Positions 41,051 to 48,374 of a stretch of 48,374 nucleotides of DNA are shown here, in pieces; the first letter of the stretch is position 1, and each line of letters starts with the position of its first letter. This DNA is from Erysipelotrichaceae bacterium. GTDB lineage: Bacteria; Bacillota_I; Bacilli_A; Erysipelotrichales; Erysipelotrichaceae. The notes beneath the pieces are model-generated. The model had not been told where the DNA came from and made no database searches. It saw only the letters and a list, made by a program, of their open reading frames with translations. The translations under genes and the position numbers were made by a program. The stretch is taken from assembly GCA_015058875.1 (NCBI GenBank), contig SVBN01000018.1:1-48374 (forward strand), read 5' to 3'.

Positions 41051-42004
41051 ATGAGCGAACAGGCGCAAAGCGTAAAATCATACAATAACAAAAAAGGTTT
41101 CTGGAAGAAACTGAAGCTGGATTTTAAGAATCACTGGCAGATCTATCTGATGGCTGTACCGGTGATTCTGTATTTTGCCATCTTCAATTATGCGCCGATG
41201 GTAGGCATTATCATGGCGTTCCAGAAATATCAGATCAGAAAAGGTATTTTCGGAAGCCAGTTCGTCGGAATGACGAATTTCATGAGATTCTTTTCCGGTC
41301 CGTATTTCTGGAGAACCCTGCGCAATACACTCCTGATCAGTCTGTACGGCCTTCTGCTTTCATTCCCGCTGCCGATTGTATTTGCACTCTGCCTGAATGA
41401 AGTCAGAAATACCAGATTCAAGAAGATAGTGCAGACCATTTCGTATCTTCCGTACTTTATTTCAGTCGTTGTCGTTGTATCCATTCTGTTCGACTTCGGC
41501 AAGTCCAACGGTATCCTGACACAGCTGGCAATGAAGTTCGGATGGTCCGGCGGTGCGATTATCGCAAGTGATAAATGGTTCCGTACGCTGTATATCGGAT
41601 CCAACCTCTGGCAGCACCTCGGATATAACTCCATCATCTTCATTTCCGCACTTGCGGCGATTGATCCGACGCTTTATGAAGCGGCTCGCATTGACGGTGC
41701 CAACCGCTGGCAGCAGACACTGCATGTCACAATTCCCGGAATCGCTTCGACAATCGTTGTCCTGCTCATACTGAGACTCGGTCAGATCATGGGCGTCGGC
41801 TATGAAAAGATCATCCTGATGTACGGCCCTTCGACATACGAAACCGGTGATGTTATCGCCAGTTACGTATATCGTACAGGTATTCTTGACGGAGATTATT
41901 CATATTCCACGGCTGTCAACCTGTTCAATTCCGTTGTGAATCTGATCGTCCTCTGGACAGCGAACACGATCAGCCGCAAGGTAAATGAAACAAGTATCTG
42001 GTAA
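41051..42004 (+). CDS. sugar ABC transporter permease (LplB-like)
   Basis: This is a 317-aa permease with six membrane helices. The EAA loop that docks with the ATPase is Glu-Ala-Ala-Arg-Ile-Asp-Gly-Ala-Asn-Arg-Trp-Gln. The N-terminus (Trp-Gln-Ile-Tyr-Leu-Met-Ala-Val-Pro-Val) is typical of the LplB/YtcP-partner group. It is paired with the next gene. An AAAGAAAGG-type site precedes the start. Confidence 0.92.
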   Translation: MSEQAQSVKSYNNKKGFWKKLKLDFKNHWQIYLMAVPVILYFAIFNYAPMVGIIMAFQKYQIRKGIFGSQFVGMTNFMRFFSGPYFWRTLRNTLLISLYGLLLSFPLPIVFALCLNEVRNTRFKKIVQTISYLPYFISVVVVVSILFDFGKSNGILTQLAMKFGWSGGAIIASDKWFRTLYIGSNLWQHLGYNSIIFISALAAIDPTLYEAARIDGANRWQQTLHVTIPGIASTIVVLLILRLGQIMGVGYEKIILMYGPSTYETGDVIASYVYRTGILDGDYSYSTAVNLFNSVVNLIVLWTANTISRKVNETSIW

Positions 42005-42016
42005 TAGGTGACGAAT

Positions 42017-42901
42017 ATGACGAAAAGAACAACTGGTGAAAAAATATTCGCGGTATTCAATACGATTTTCCTGATACTGCTGTGCATTATCTTTATCCTG
42101 CCGGTATGGCATGTCGCGATGGGATCGATCAGCGATCCGCTCAAGGTTGCCGCAACAAGCGGACTCTATCTGAGACCGCTCGGTACGCCGACGCTCGGCG
42201 GATATAACCTGATTTTCCAGAATCAGACGATTATCAATTCCTATAAAAACACGCTGATTTATGTTATTATGGCAACGCTGATCGGACTTATCCTCAATAT
42301 TCTTGCGGCATATGTCCTCAGCAAATCCAAGCTGACGTTCGTCAAGCAGTTCTCGATGTTTGTTATGTTTACGATGATCTTCAACGGCGGTCTTGTGCCG
42401 ACATTCATCGTCATCAACAAGCTCGGCCTGCTGGATTCCCGCTGGTCAGTCATCCTCCCCGGAGCTCTGACGGCATTCAATATCATTATCATGAGGACTT
42501 CCTTCCAGGAAATCCCTCAGGAAATGATTGAAGCGGCGACCATCGACGGAGCCAGTGATTTCAAGATTCTGACGGATATCGTCCTTCCCGTCAGCAAAGC
42601 AATTATCGCAGTTATCGTGCTCTTCTACGGCATCCAGCATTGGAATTCCTGGTTCCAGGCTTCCATGTACCTGCCGAAGAGAAGAGATCTGTGGCCGCTG
42701 CAGCTGGTTCTGAGAGAAATCGTCCTGCAGTCCACAGAAAACGCAATCGTGGCTGATACGAGCGGTGAAGATGTAATGATCTACAGACCGCTGATCAAAT
42801 ATGCGACCATCATGGTATCTGTCATACCGATGATGATCATCTATCCGTTCGTTCAGAAATATTTCGTTTCCGGCGTCATGATCGGCGCTGTCAAGGGCTG
42901 A
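42017..42901 (+). CDS. sugar ABC transporter permease (YtcP/LplC-like)
   Basis: This is a 294-aa permease with six helices. The EAA loop is Glu-Ala-Ala-Thr-Ile-Asp-Gly-Ala-Ser-Asp-Phe-Lys. The C-terminus Met-Ile-Gly-Ala-Val-Lys-Gly is characteristic of this group (carbohydrate-uptake CUT1). I chose the ATG at 42017 because AGGTGA lies just before it. The in-frame GTG at 42008 lies within that ribosome-binding site. It forms the heterodimeric channel with the preceding permease, from which it is 12 nt away. Confidence 0.92.
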   Translation: MTKRTTGEKIFAVFNTIFLILLCIIFILPVWHVAMGSISDPLKVAATSGLYLRPLGTPTLGGYNLIFQNQTIINSYKNTLIYVIMATLIGLILNILAAYVLSKSKLTFVKQFSMFVMFTMIFNGGLVPTFIVINKLGLLDSRWSVILPGALTAFNIIIMRTSFQEIPQEMIEAATIDGASDFKILTDIVLPVSKAIIAVIVLFYGIQHWNSWFQASMYLPKRRDLWPLQLVLREIVLQSTENAIVADTSGEDVMIYRPLIKYATIMVSVIPMMIIYPFVQKYFVSGVMIGAVKG

Positions 42902-42932
42902 TTCCCGGAAACCATTCCGACTCATTGCCAGA

Positions 42933-42970
42933 AAGCCGGTACTTTTGGAATCATTGTCAGTACGCGGCTT
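42933..42970 (+). other. hairpin between permease and ATPase genes
   Basis: AAGCCGGTACT (42933-42943) pairs with AGTACGCGGCTT (42959-42970), leaving one bulged base. No T-run follows, so it is more likely an RNA stabiliser or processing site than a terminator. Confidence 0.5.
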
Positions 42971-43008
42971 CATAATTCTTTCAAAGGAGAAAGGGGCAAA
43001 AAAACATT

Positions 43009-44217
43009 ATGGCAACAGTATCACTGAAAGGCATCCAGAAGATCTATCCGAACACAGAAAACGAGACCAAGAAGAAGAAAAAGAAGAAGAAGGAAGATGA
43101 GCCTGCAGAGGAGAAATCCTACAAGCTCAAGGTCACCGATGAAGGCGTAGTCGCAGTAGACGACTTCAACCTGGAAATCGCGGACAAGGAATTCATCGTA
43201 CTGGTCGGACCTTCGGGATGCGGCAAATCAACAACGCTGAGAATGGTGGCAGGACTGGAAGAGATCACCAGAGGCGAACTGCGCATTGATGACAGACTGG
43301 TCAACGATGTGGCACCGAAGGACAGAGACATCGCAATGGTATTCCAGAACTATGCACTGTATCCGCATATGACAGTGAGACAGAACCTGGAATTCCCGCT
43401 GAAGCTGAGAAAGGTACCGAAGGATGAGATGGACCGCCGCGTCAATGAAGCAGCGGAGATCCTCGGAATCACACAGTACCTGGACAGAAAACCGAAGGCG
43501 CTCTCAGGCGGTCAGAGACAGCGTGTCGCGATCGGACGTGCGATCGTACGTGAGCCTAAGGTGCTTCTGATGGACGAACCTCTGTCGAACCTGGACGCAA
43601 AGCTGAGAAACCAGATGCGTGCAGAGATCATCAAGCTGAGACAGCGAATCAACACAACCTTCATCTACGTTACACATGACCAGACGGAAGCGATGACACT
43701 GGGAGACAGAATTGTCATCATGAAGGATGGAGAAGTGCAGCAGATCGGAACGCCGCAGGAAGTATTCAACAAGCCGGTAAACACATTCGTAGCGGGATTC
43801 ATCGGAATGCCGCAGATGAACATGTTTGACGGAAGACTGGTGAAGAAAGACGGGAAGTATGCAGTGCAGGTCGGAGATGCGACAATCGTCGTATCGGAAG
43901 ACAAGCAGGAAAGACTGAAGGCACACAATGCATCAGAGCAGGAAGTGCTGGTAGGAGTAAGACCGGAGCACATCACACTGGAGACAACACCGGGAGCTAC
44001 ATTAACCGGAGAAGTAGAAGTCTCTGAAATGATGGGTTCATCCGTGCATCTGCATCTGAACACACTCGGAAGAGATGTGATTGTCATTGTACCGACCCTG
44101 GATCTGAAGGACAACAGTCTGGGTATCGGATCAAAGATCGAGTTCACATTCGCCCCGAACGCCGTACACATCTTCGATCCGGCAAGCGGCAAAAACCTCG
44201 AATACCTCAACGACTGA
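43009..44217 (+). CDS. ugpC: sugar ABC transporter ATP-binding protein (MsmX/UgpC type)
   Basis: This is a 402-aa ATPase that drives CUT1 sugar importers. Walker A Gly-Pro-Ser-Gly-Cys-Gly-Lys-Ser-Thr is at 67-75, the signature is Leu-Ser-Gly-Gly-Gln-Arg-Gln-Arg, and Walker B is Leu-Leu-Met-Asp-Glu-Pro. The C-terminal TOBE-type regulatory domain is normal. An insertion near the N-terminus has eight consecutive lysines (21-28) followed by acidic residues, encoded by an AAG/AAA-rich run. The gene is last in the importer operon, 107 nt after the second permease, with an AAAGGAGAAAGGGG site. MsmX-type ATPases often serve several importers, so it may not be dedicated to this one. Confidence 0.94.
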   Translation: MATVSLKGIQKIYPNTENETKKKKKKKKEDEPAEEKSYKLKVTDEGVVAVDDFNLEIADKEFIVLVGPSGCGKSTTLRMVAGLEEITRGELRIDDRLVNDVAPKDRDIAMVFQNYALYPHMTVRQNLEFPLKLRKVPKDEMDRRVNEAAEILGITQYLDRKPKALSGGQRQRVAIGRAIVREPKVLLMDEPLSNLDAKLRNQMRAEIIKLRQRINTTFIYVTHDQTEAMTLGDRIVIMKDGEVQQIGTPQEVFNKPVNTFVAGFIGMPQMNMFDGRLVKKDGKYAVQVGDATIVVSEDKQERLKAHNASEQEVLVGVRPEHITLETTPGATLTGEVEVSEMMGSSVHLHLNTLGRDVIVIVPTLDLKDNSLGIGSKIEFTFAPNAVHIFDPASGKNLEYLND

Positions 44218-44245
44218 CTGTAATTCAGGCAATACCTTTTCATGG

Positions 44246-44276
44246 AAAGATCCCGCAGAAATGCAGGATCTTTTTT
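44246..44276 (+). terminator. terminator of the sugar importer operon
   Basis: AAAGATCC pairs with GGATCTTT around an inner GCA-GAAA-TGC hairpin. Six Ts follow at 44271-44276. Confidence 0.88.
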
Positions 44277-44291
44277 GGCGGAAGGGCATAT

Positions 44292-44321
44292 AAAAACAGG
44301 GCCGGACATGCTGTCAGGCCC
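44292..44321 (-). terminator. terminator of the c-di-GMP protein gene
   Basis: On the minus strand GGGCC and GGCCC (44321-44317 and 44303-44299) enclose a GACA/TGTC inner stem, followed by TGTTTTTA. Confidence 0.75.
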
Positions 44322-44333
44322 CGTCTGATGCAT

Positions 44334-47300
44334 TTATTCGTAGATGACGCAGTTGTTTCTGCCGGCTTCCTTTGCCCGGTAGAGTGCGGTATCCGCATCC
44401 TGGAAGATATCTCCCTGGGGATTCTGGCGGTCCGAGAATGCCGCACCGACACTGAGCGTAATCGGCGGCAGATCATCCTTCGGATATCTGAGCAGATCAT
44501 TGGCTCTGCGGATCTTGTTCAGCACCACGTGTCTCATCGATGAATTGGCTCTGGTCATGACGACCACAAACTCATCACCGCCCAGCCGGCAGATAATATC
44601 CACGGAACGGAAGCTGTTCTTCAGTATCTCGGCCACCCGCTTCAGCACCCGGTCGCCGACCGCGTGTCCGTAGGTATCATTGACTCCCTTGAAGTTGTCT
44701 ACGTCCACAATGATCAGCGCCATATGCTCCGTGTCCACGCTCTCCATTAACATGTCATAGGCGCCGCGGTTGAACAGACCTGTCAAAGCATCGTGGGATG
44801 CCTCATGGCTCAGGCGTTCCCTGGCTTCTTCGTTTTCCTTCAGGATTGCATTGTAGGTCCTTGTAACAAACCGCAGCTCCTCGGCACCGGTCGGCTGGAT
44901 GCTCTTCTGTGCGCGCATCATCTCCACCATCCGGGACAGCGGCTTGCGGATCTGTTCATTGATAATCAGAACGATCAGCAGCACAATCACCAGCATCAAT
45001 ATGGTCAGCGCCGTCTGGATATTGATCAGGAATGACATTCTGGCGGATGCCTGTTCCAGTTCCAGGCTCGAGGTACGGATCAGCGTCTGGGTGCACTGGC
45101 CGACATTCTCACGGATTCTGTCCTTGTAGTGCATGTAGCTGTTGTCAAATACCAGCAGCTGCGCCTCTTTCAGCAGCTCCTCTTCCGTCATATTCCGGTA
45201 TTCCGCCGGAATTTCGATATTCCTGAGGGCGTCCGGCATATCGGCCGGCCTGGTGCCCTGTGCTTCCAGCCTCAGCCGCATGGCCAGATGTTCGGTGACG
45301 ATCAGTTCATTGGACAGTTTCAGTGCGGTATTCAGGCTGATGAGTGCCGCATTGTTGGAATCGCCCAGCAGTTCCTCCAGATTTTCGACAGCGCGGTCTC
45401 TGGTTTTTGTGACTTCCACTTCCTCAAGGAAATCATCCAGATAAGCCTCATCCCCGGTTACGACAAAGCATCTGACCCGATCGGTCAGATAATCCGATCC
45501 GGATTCCATATCCGAGGCTGCCATCTGGGCCGATATATACCGGTCGCTTGCCTTTTCCATGCGCTGATAGCCATGGGTTACGGAGACGTCCGCAATCATC
45601 AGGGCAATCGCCGCCGCAAATGCCGCAATGACAAAGAACAGATTTGCCGTGCGCAGATGCAGACCGCTGCCCCTCTCGTGCTGTTCTTCCTGACCGCTCC
45701 CTGCGGAAAGCAGGTCTTCTTCCCGGACTGCGGAAGAAGGATACCCGGGTCTGGAACTGATGATCTCGATCTTATCCCTGTTTCCGGCAGCTGCCGTTTC
45801 GGTATTGAGACGTTCTTTCCGCTGTTCGATAAACGGCACAAACTCTTCTGCCGGCACCGGTTTCGAAAAATAGTAACCCTGTACAATGCCGCATCCCATG
45901 CTGCGGAGAGCTTCCAGCTGTTCTGCCGTTTCCACCCCTTCCGCTATGACCGGTACGGTCAGGTAATCCGCAATATCAATGATGATTTCCAGCATATGCG
46001 TATTTCCGCCTTCTCTGAATGCGCTGCGGACAAACTGCATATCCAGCTTCAGCGAATCAATCGGCAGAGAGGAAATCATGTTCAGTGAGGAATACCCGGT
46101 TCCGAAATCATCCATTTCAATCTGGAAGCCGAGTTCTCTGAGCCGGTCAACCGTTTTGATGATCTGACCGGAGTCCTGTGTATAGGCGGATTCTGTAACT
46201 TCCAGTCTCAGATCACGGCTGGAGATTCCGTTTTCTTCCAGAATCGCCGCCAGTGTATCCGCCAGATCCGGATCAAACATGTCGATGCGCGAGACATTCA
46301 CCGATACCGGCAGCGAATAATGCAGTTCATCACGCCATCTGCGGATCTGCCGTGCCGTTTCCCGCCAGACATACTGATCCAGTTTCCGGATCAGACCGTT
46401 CTCTTCAAACAGCGGAATAAAGACACCCGGACTGATAAAGCCGAGCTTCGGATGAATCCAGCGGACCAGAGCCTCCGCGCCATAGAGCAGCGGAGTTTCC
46501 GGCCGGACATCAAACTTCGGCTGATAATAAACCGTAAACTGATTTTCATCGATTGCGGTCTGGAAATCCTCGATCAGCTGTTCGGCATACAGCTGCTGTG
46601 CATGCAGCGTCTCATCATAAATGCCGATTGTTTTTGTAAAGCTGCCGCGGACTCTGTCAGAGGCCATTTTTGCCCGGTCAAAACGCCGTTCGATATCAAT
46701 CGTCTTGTCGGCAAAAGGATAGATTCCCATGCGCAGACGGATGCGGCTGACCGACTGCCCGGTTTCCAGCCCGGAGGAGATTCCGGCCAGGATTTCCGCA
46801 TAATCCTCGCGGTGCGGACAGTACACCATAAAGGTATCTGCCTCACGGCGGCACACAATTCCTTCCGACTCACTGACCGCGCCCCTCAGCAGTCCGGCGA
46901 CGCTGCGCAGCACCTCATCGCCGTACGCCTTGCCGTAGCGCTCATTCACCAGATGGAAGTGGTTGATATCCAGAACGACCGCATCCATATCCTTGGTTTT
47001 ATGGAACTGGTCATACTGTTCTGCATAGCGGTAAAAATAATCAATATTGTAGAGCCCGGTCAGTTCATCGCGCTCGGTGGAGCGGATAATATCCCGGTCT
47101 TCCGAAAGTTCAATTGTACGGGTGACCCTCGCCAGGATGACATCCGGTGCCGGGTACGGTTTCGGGATGAAATCGATCGCCCCGAGCTTCAGGCTCTCGA
47201 CTTCCGCATCCTGCTCTGAGGTAATGACAATCACCGGAATCCCGGCAGTTTCACTGTCTGCTTTCACCGCTTTTAAAACTTCCATCCCGTTCATGACCGG

Positions 47301-47507
47301 CATCAGAATGTCCAGCAGAACAAGTGAAAGCGTATCTTTATATTCACGGATCATTTCCAGTGCCTGCACACCGTTTTCCGCAAAGATTACTTCATGGCTG
47401 ATTTTTAAGATTGCCCCGAGCAGTTCCCGGTTGATCATTTCATCATCCGCTACCAGAATCAGACGTTTCCCGTTGGATGAATGAAATTTTTCATGATTCT
47501 TCGGCAT
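44334..47507 (-). CDS. REC-GGDEF*-EAL-TM-sensor-TM-GGDEF cyclic-di-GMP signalling protein
   Basis: The protein has 1057 aa. Residues 15-130 are a receiver domain (acidic Asp21-Asp22, phospho-acceptor Asp66, Lys116). Residues about 140-300 are a degenerate GGDEF domain (signature replaced by Arg-Arg-Glu-Ala-Asp at 220-224). Residues about 305-560 are an EAL phosphodiesterase with Glu345-Ala-Leu, Asn404, Glu436, Asp466-Asp467, Lys487 and Glu523 all present. A span at 622-641, an extracytoplasmic sensor (about 642-828) and a span at 830-849 follow. Residues about 895-1057 are an intact diguanylate cyclase (Gly-Gly-Asp-Glu-Phe 976-980) with an inhibitory RxxD site at 967-970. Synthesis and breakdown of c-di-GMP are thus joined in one chain. 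I chose the ATG at 47507, with GGAGG 9 nt upstream. It is monocistronic, and no histidine kinase is nearby. Confidence 0.93.
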   Translation of the reverse strand: MPKNHEKFHSSNGKRLILVADDEMINRELLGAILKISHEVIFAENGVQALEMIREYKDTLSLVLLDILMPVMNGMEVLKAVKADSETAGIPVIVITSEQDAEVESLKLGAIDFIPKPYPAPDVILARVTRTIELSEDRDIIRSTERDELTGLYNIDYFYRYAEQYDQFHKTKDMDAVVLDINHFHLVNERYGKAYGDEVLRSVAGLLRGAVSESEGIVCRREADTFMVYCPHREDYAEILAGISSGLETGQSVSRIRLRMGIYPFADKTIDIERRFDRAKMASDRVRGSFTKTIGIYDETLHAQQLYAEQLIEDFQTAIDENQFTVYYQPKFDVRPETPLLYGAEALVRWIHPKLGFISPGVFIPLFEENGLIRKLDQYVWRETARQIRRWRDELHYSLPVSVNVSRIDMFDPDLADTLAAILEENGISSRDLRLEVTESAYTQDSGQIIKTVDRLRELGFQIEMDDFGTGYSSLNMISSLPIDSLKLDMQFVRSAFREGGNTHMLEIIIDIADYLTVPVIAEGVETAEQLEALRSMGCGIVQGYYFSKPVPAEEFVPFIEQRKERLNTETAAAGNRDKIEIISSRPGYPSSAVREEDLLSAGSGQEEQHERGSGLHLRTANLFFVIAAFAAAIALMIADVSVTHGYQRMEKASDRYISAQMAASDMESGSDYLTDRVRCFVVTGDEAYLDDFLEEVEVTKTRDRAVENLEELLGDSNNAALISLNTALKLSNELIVTEHLAMRLRLEAQGTRPADMPDALRNIEIPAEYRNMTEEELLKEAQLLVFDNSYMHYKDRIRENVGQCTQTLIRTSSLELEQASARMSFLINIQTALTILMLVIVLLIVLIINEQIRKPLSRMVEMMRAQKSIQPTGAEELRFVTRTYNAILKENEEARERLSHEASHDALTGLFNRGAYDMLMESVDTEHMALIIVDVDNFKGVNDTYGHAVGDRVLKRVAEILKNSFRSVDIICRLGGDEFVVVMTRANSSMRHVVLNKIRRANDLLRYPKDDLPPITLSVGAAFSDRQNPQGDIFQDADTALYRAKEAGRNNCVIYE

Positions 47508-47641
47508 GGCGCATTTCCTCCGATACACGATATTTCTGAGAAGACAGATAAAAAGGCGGTGTTCTTCTGCCATTTTATCATGGTGGAAGAATCGCCGTCA
47601 TTCGTTATTTCTCATAAGCAGAAATTATCCGCATATAAAAC

Positions 47642-47665
47642 AGGAGAACCGCATTCGGTCCTCCC
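47642..47665. terminator. hairpin terminator downstream of the flavin reductase
   Basis: GGAGAACCG (47643-47651) pairs with CGGTCCTCC (47656-47664), with one mismatch. T-runs lie on both sides (TGTTTTA on minus, GATTTTTTC on plus). It mainly serves the flavin reductase gene. Confidence 0.7.
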
Positions 47666-47689
47666 GATTTTTTCTTTAATGTACGGTGA

Positions 47690-48241
47690 TTATTTCTTCA
47701 TCAGCGGAACACCGGCATTCCATGCCTGGCCGACTTTTTCGCCGGTCGCATAGTAGCCGTTTCTGAACTGATCGAACATCAGTGCATGCAGTTTTTCCGG
47801 CGCAACCTTTCCTCTTTCGTCAAGAACGCTTTCCTCTGCTTTCACATTGACAATCTTTCCGACGATTGCGGAAACATATTCATCCTTCAGATGTTCCAGC
47901 AGTTCGCATTCCATGACAACCGGGAATTCCTCGATTACCGGCGCATTGACTTTGTCGCTCTTTACGGCATGATATCCGGTACGCTCAAACTTGTCATCAA
48001 TCTTATTGCCGGAGGCGATGCCGAAGAAGTCTGCGGTTTCCATATGCGCTTCATCCGCAATCGCGACGGTAAATGCCTTGGAGTGCATGATATTCAGCCA
48101 GGTCTTCTTTCCTTCGCCGATGAACAGAATGATCTTATCCTCATCCGCAATCTGTCCCCAGGCAACATTCATGACATTTACTTTCCCGTTCTCATCATAA
48201 GCCGCAACCATCAGTACGGGCATCGGATATACGGCATCCAC
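47690..48241 (-). CDS. flavin reductase family protein, 5' end altered
   Basis: This is an FMN-binding split-barrel oxidoreductase of the flavin reductase/DIM6 type. It uses NAD(P)H to reduce flavin or has a related role. Core motifs are Tyr-Pro-Met-Pro-Val-Leu-Met-Val-Ala-Ala-Tyr-Asp, Met-Asn-Val-Ala-Trp-Gly, and Lys-Ala-Phe-Thr-Val. The normal N-terminus should begin about 10 residues before the Tyr-Pro motif. Upstream of 48241 the frame instead runs through a 22-bp tandem repeat array that gives non-homologous residues. The start is uncertain: a GTG at 48241 gives 183 aa, and a TTG at 48349 inside the array gives 219 aa. Neither has a strong ribosome-binding site. The gene may be truncated by a transposon. 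Confidence 0.75.
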   Translation of the reverse strand: MDAVYPMPVLMVAAYDENGKVNVMNVAWGQIADEDKIILFIGEGKKTWLNIMHSKAFTVAIADEAHMETADFFGIASGNKIDDKFERTGYHAVKSDKVNAPVIEEFPVVMECELLEHLKDEYVSAIVGKIVNVKAEESVLDERGKVAPEKLHALMFDQFRNGYYATGEKVGQAWNAGVPLMKK

Positions 48242-48252
48242 AATTCCAACGC

Positions 48253-48340
48253 ATATGGCGGAGCGAAAAGTCCGGCGAAGCGGGGTCAAAAGTCCATTGA
48301 AACGGGATAAAGAGTCCATCGAGTCGGAATAGAAAGTCCA
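48253..48340 (-). repeat. four 22-bp tandem repeats, probably a transposon (IS21-like) end
   Basis: AGTCCA/AGTCCG recurs at 48269, 48291, 48313 and 48335 on the plus strand, exactly 22 bp apart. On the minus strand each unit reads TGGACTnTT...CCG, and the copy nearest the flavin reductase is the most diverged. Multiple ~22-bp terminal repeats are typical of IS21- and Tn7-like ends. No transposase is visible, because the window ends 34 bp later. Confidence 0.65.
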
Positions 48341-48374
48341 CCTTCTCAAAGCACATAAATTCGATACATTAGAG

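Noticed and set aside
48253-48340. CRISPR array at the right end
   Set aside because: The units are directly adjacent 22-bp tandem copies with no unique spacers, so they do not fit a CRISPR array.

Overview
This window looks like the chromosome of an anaerobic, gut-type member of the Bacillota, possibly Erysipelotrichales-like. That placement is an inference from gene content: GGAGG ribosome-binding sites, a mannose-family PTS, a CcpA-like cre site, a CIRCE/HrcA box, YesL/MsmX-type sugar transport, and rubrerythrin-based oxygen defence. No rRNA or taxonomic marker is present to prove it.

Layout. The left edge (1-~122) is the 3' end of a group II intron, sitting just in front of a small conserved hypothetical gene. 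Then come an esterase, a MATE exporter, an M20 amidohydrolase (minus strand), and a three-gene plus-strand operon: a GT2 glycosyltransferase fused to a MarR-like winged helix, a GH3 beta-glycosidase and a PPP-type phosphatase. From 9.2 to 19 kb lies a split N-acetylgalactosamine-type locus. PTS IIB-IIC-IID are in one minus-strand unit. GatZ-NagA-AgaS-IIA are in a second minus-strand unit. Between them sit two plus-strand genes: an AAA/PD-(D/E)XK protein with an excisionase-like helix-turn-helix and palindromic operators, and an AraC-type regulator. Both minus-strand units carry the same candidate operator, RTGCAAA-N14-RTGCAAA, so the AraC protein probably coordinates uptake and catabolism. Deacetylation (NagA), deamination/isomerisation (AgaS) and a GatZ-family protein are present, but no tagatose-6-phosphate kinase and no catalytic aldolase subunit. 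This raises the possibility of direct C4 epimerisation of tagatose-6-P to fructose-6-P.

From 19 to 31.6 kb are housekeeping and envelope genes: a 2-hydroxyacid dehydrogenase, a DUF308 membrane protein, lgt, rpiB, two uncharacterised proteins, ftsH under a CIRCE element, an ECF-transporter S component, and a MarR-controlled heterodimeric ABC exporter. From 31.7 to 32.5 kb is a gene graveyard with fused remnants of a LysR regulator, a GH1 6-phospho-beta-glucosidase and an aldo/keto reductase. A tRNA-Ser/Asp/Gly cluster follows.

From 32.9 to 38.2 kb an AraC regulator diverges from a lipoprotein FMN/FAD reductase of the extracytosolic, flavinylated kind. After it come a rubrerythrin with two rubredoxin-like ends, a YitT protein and a DUF1232 protein. 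From 38.3 to 44.2 kb is a complete CUT1 sugar ABC importer (YesL, binding protein, two permeases, MsmX/UgpC ATPase) with a cre site. The right end carries a 1057-residue c-di-GMP protein with REC, degenerate GGDEF, EAL, two membrane spans and an intact GGDEF domain. It also carries a flavin reductase whose 5' end abuts four 22-bp tandem repeats that look like a transposon end (IS21-like).

The best candidates for undescribed biology are the c-di-GMP fusion protein, the GalNAc locus with a stand-alone GatZ and its shared operator, the operator-controlled HTH-AAA-nuclease gene, and the GT2-MarR fusion.
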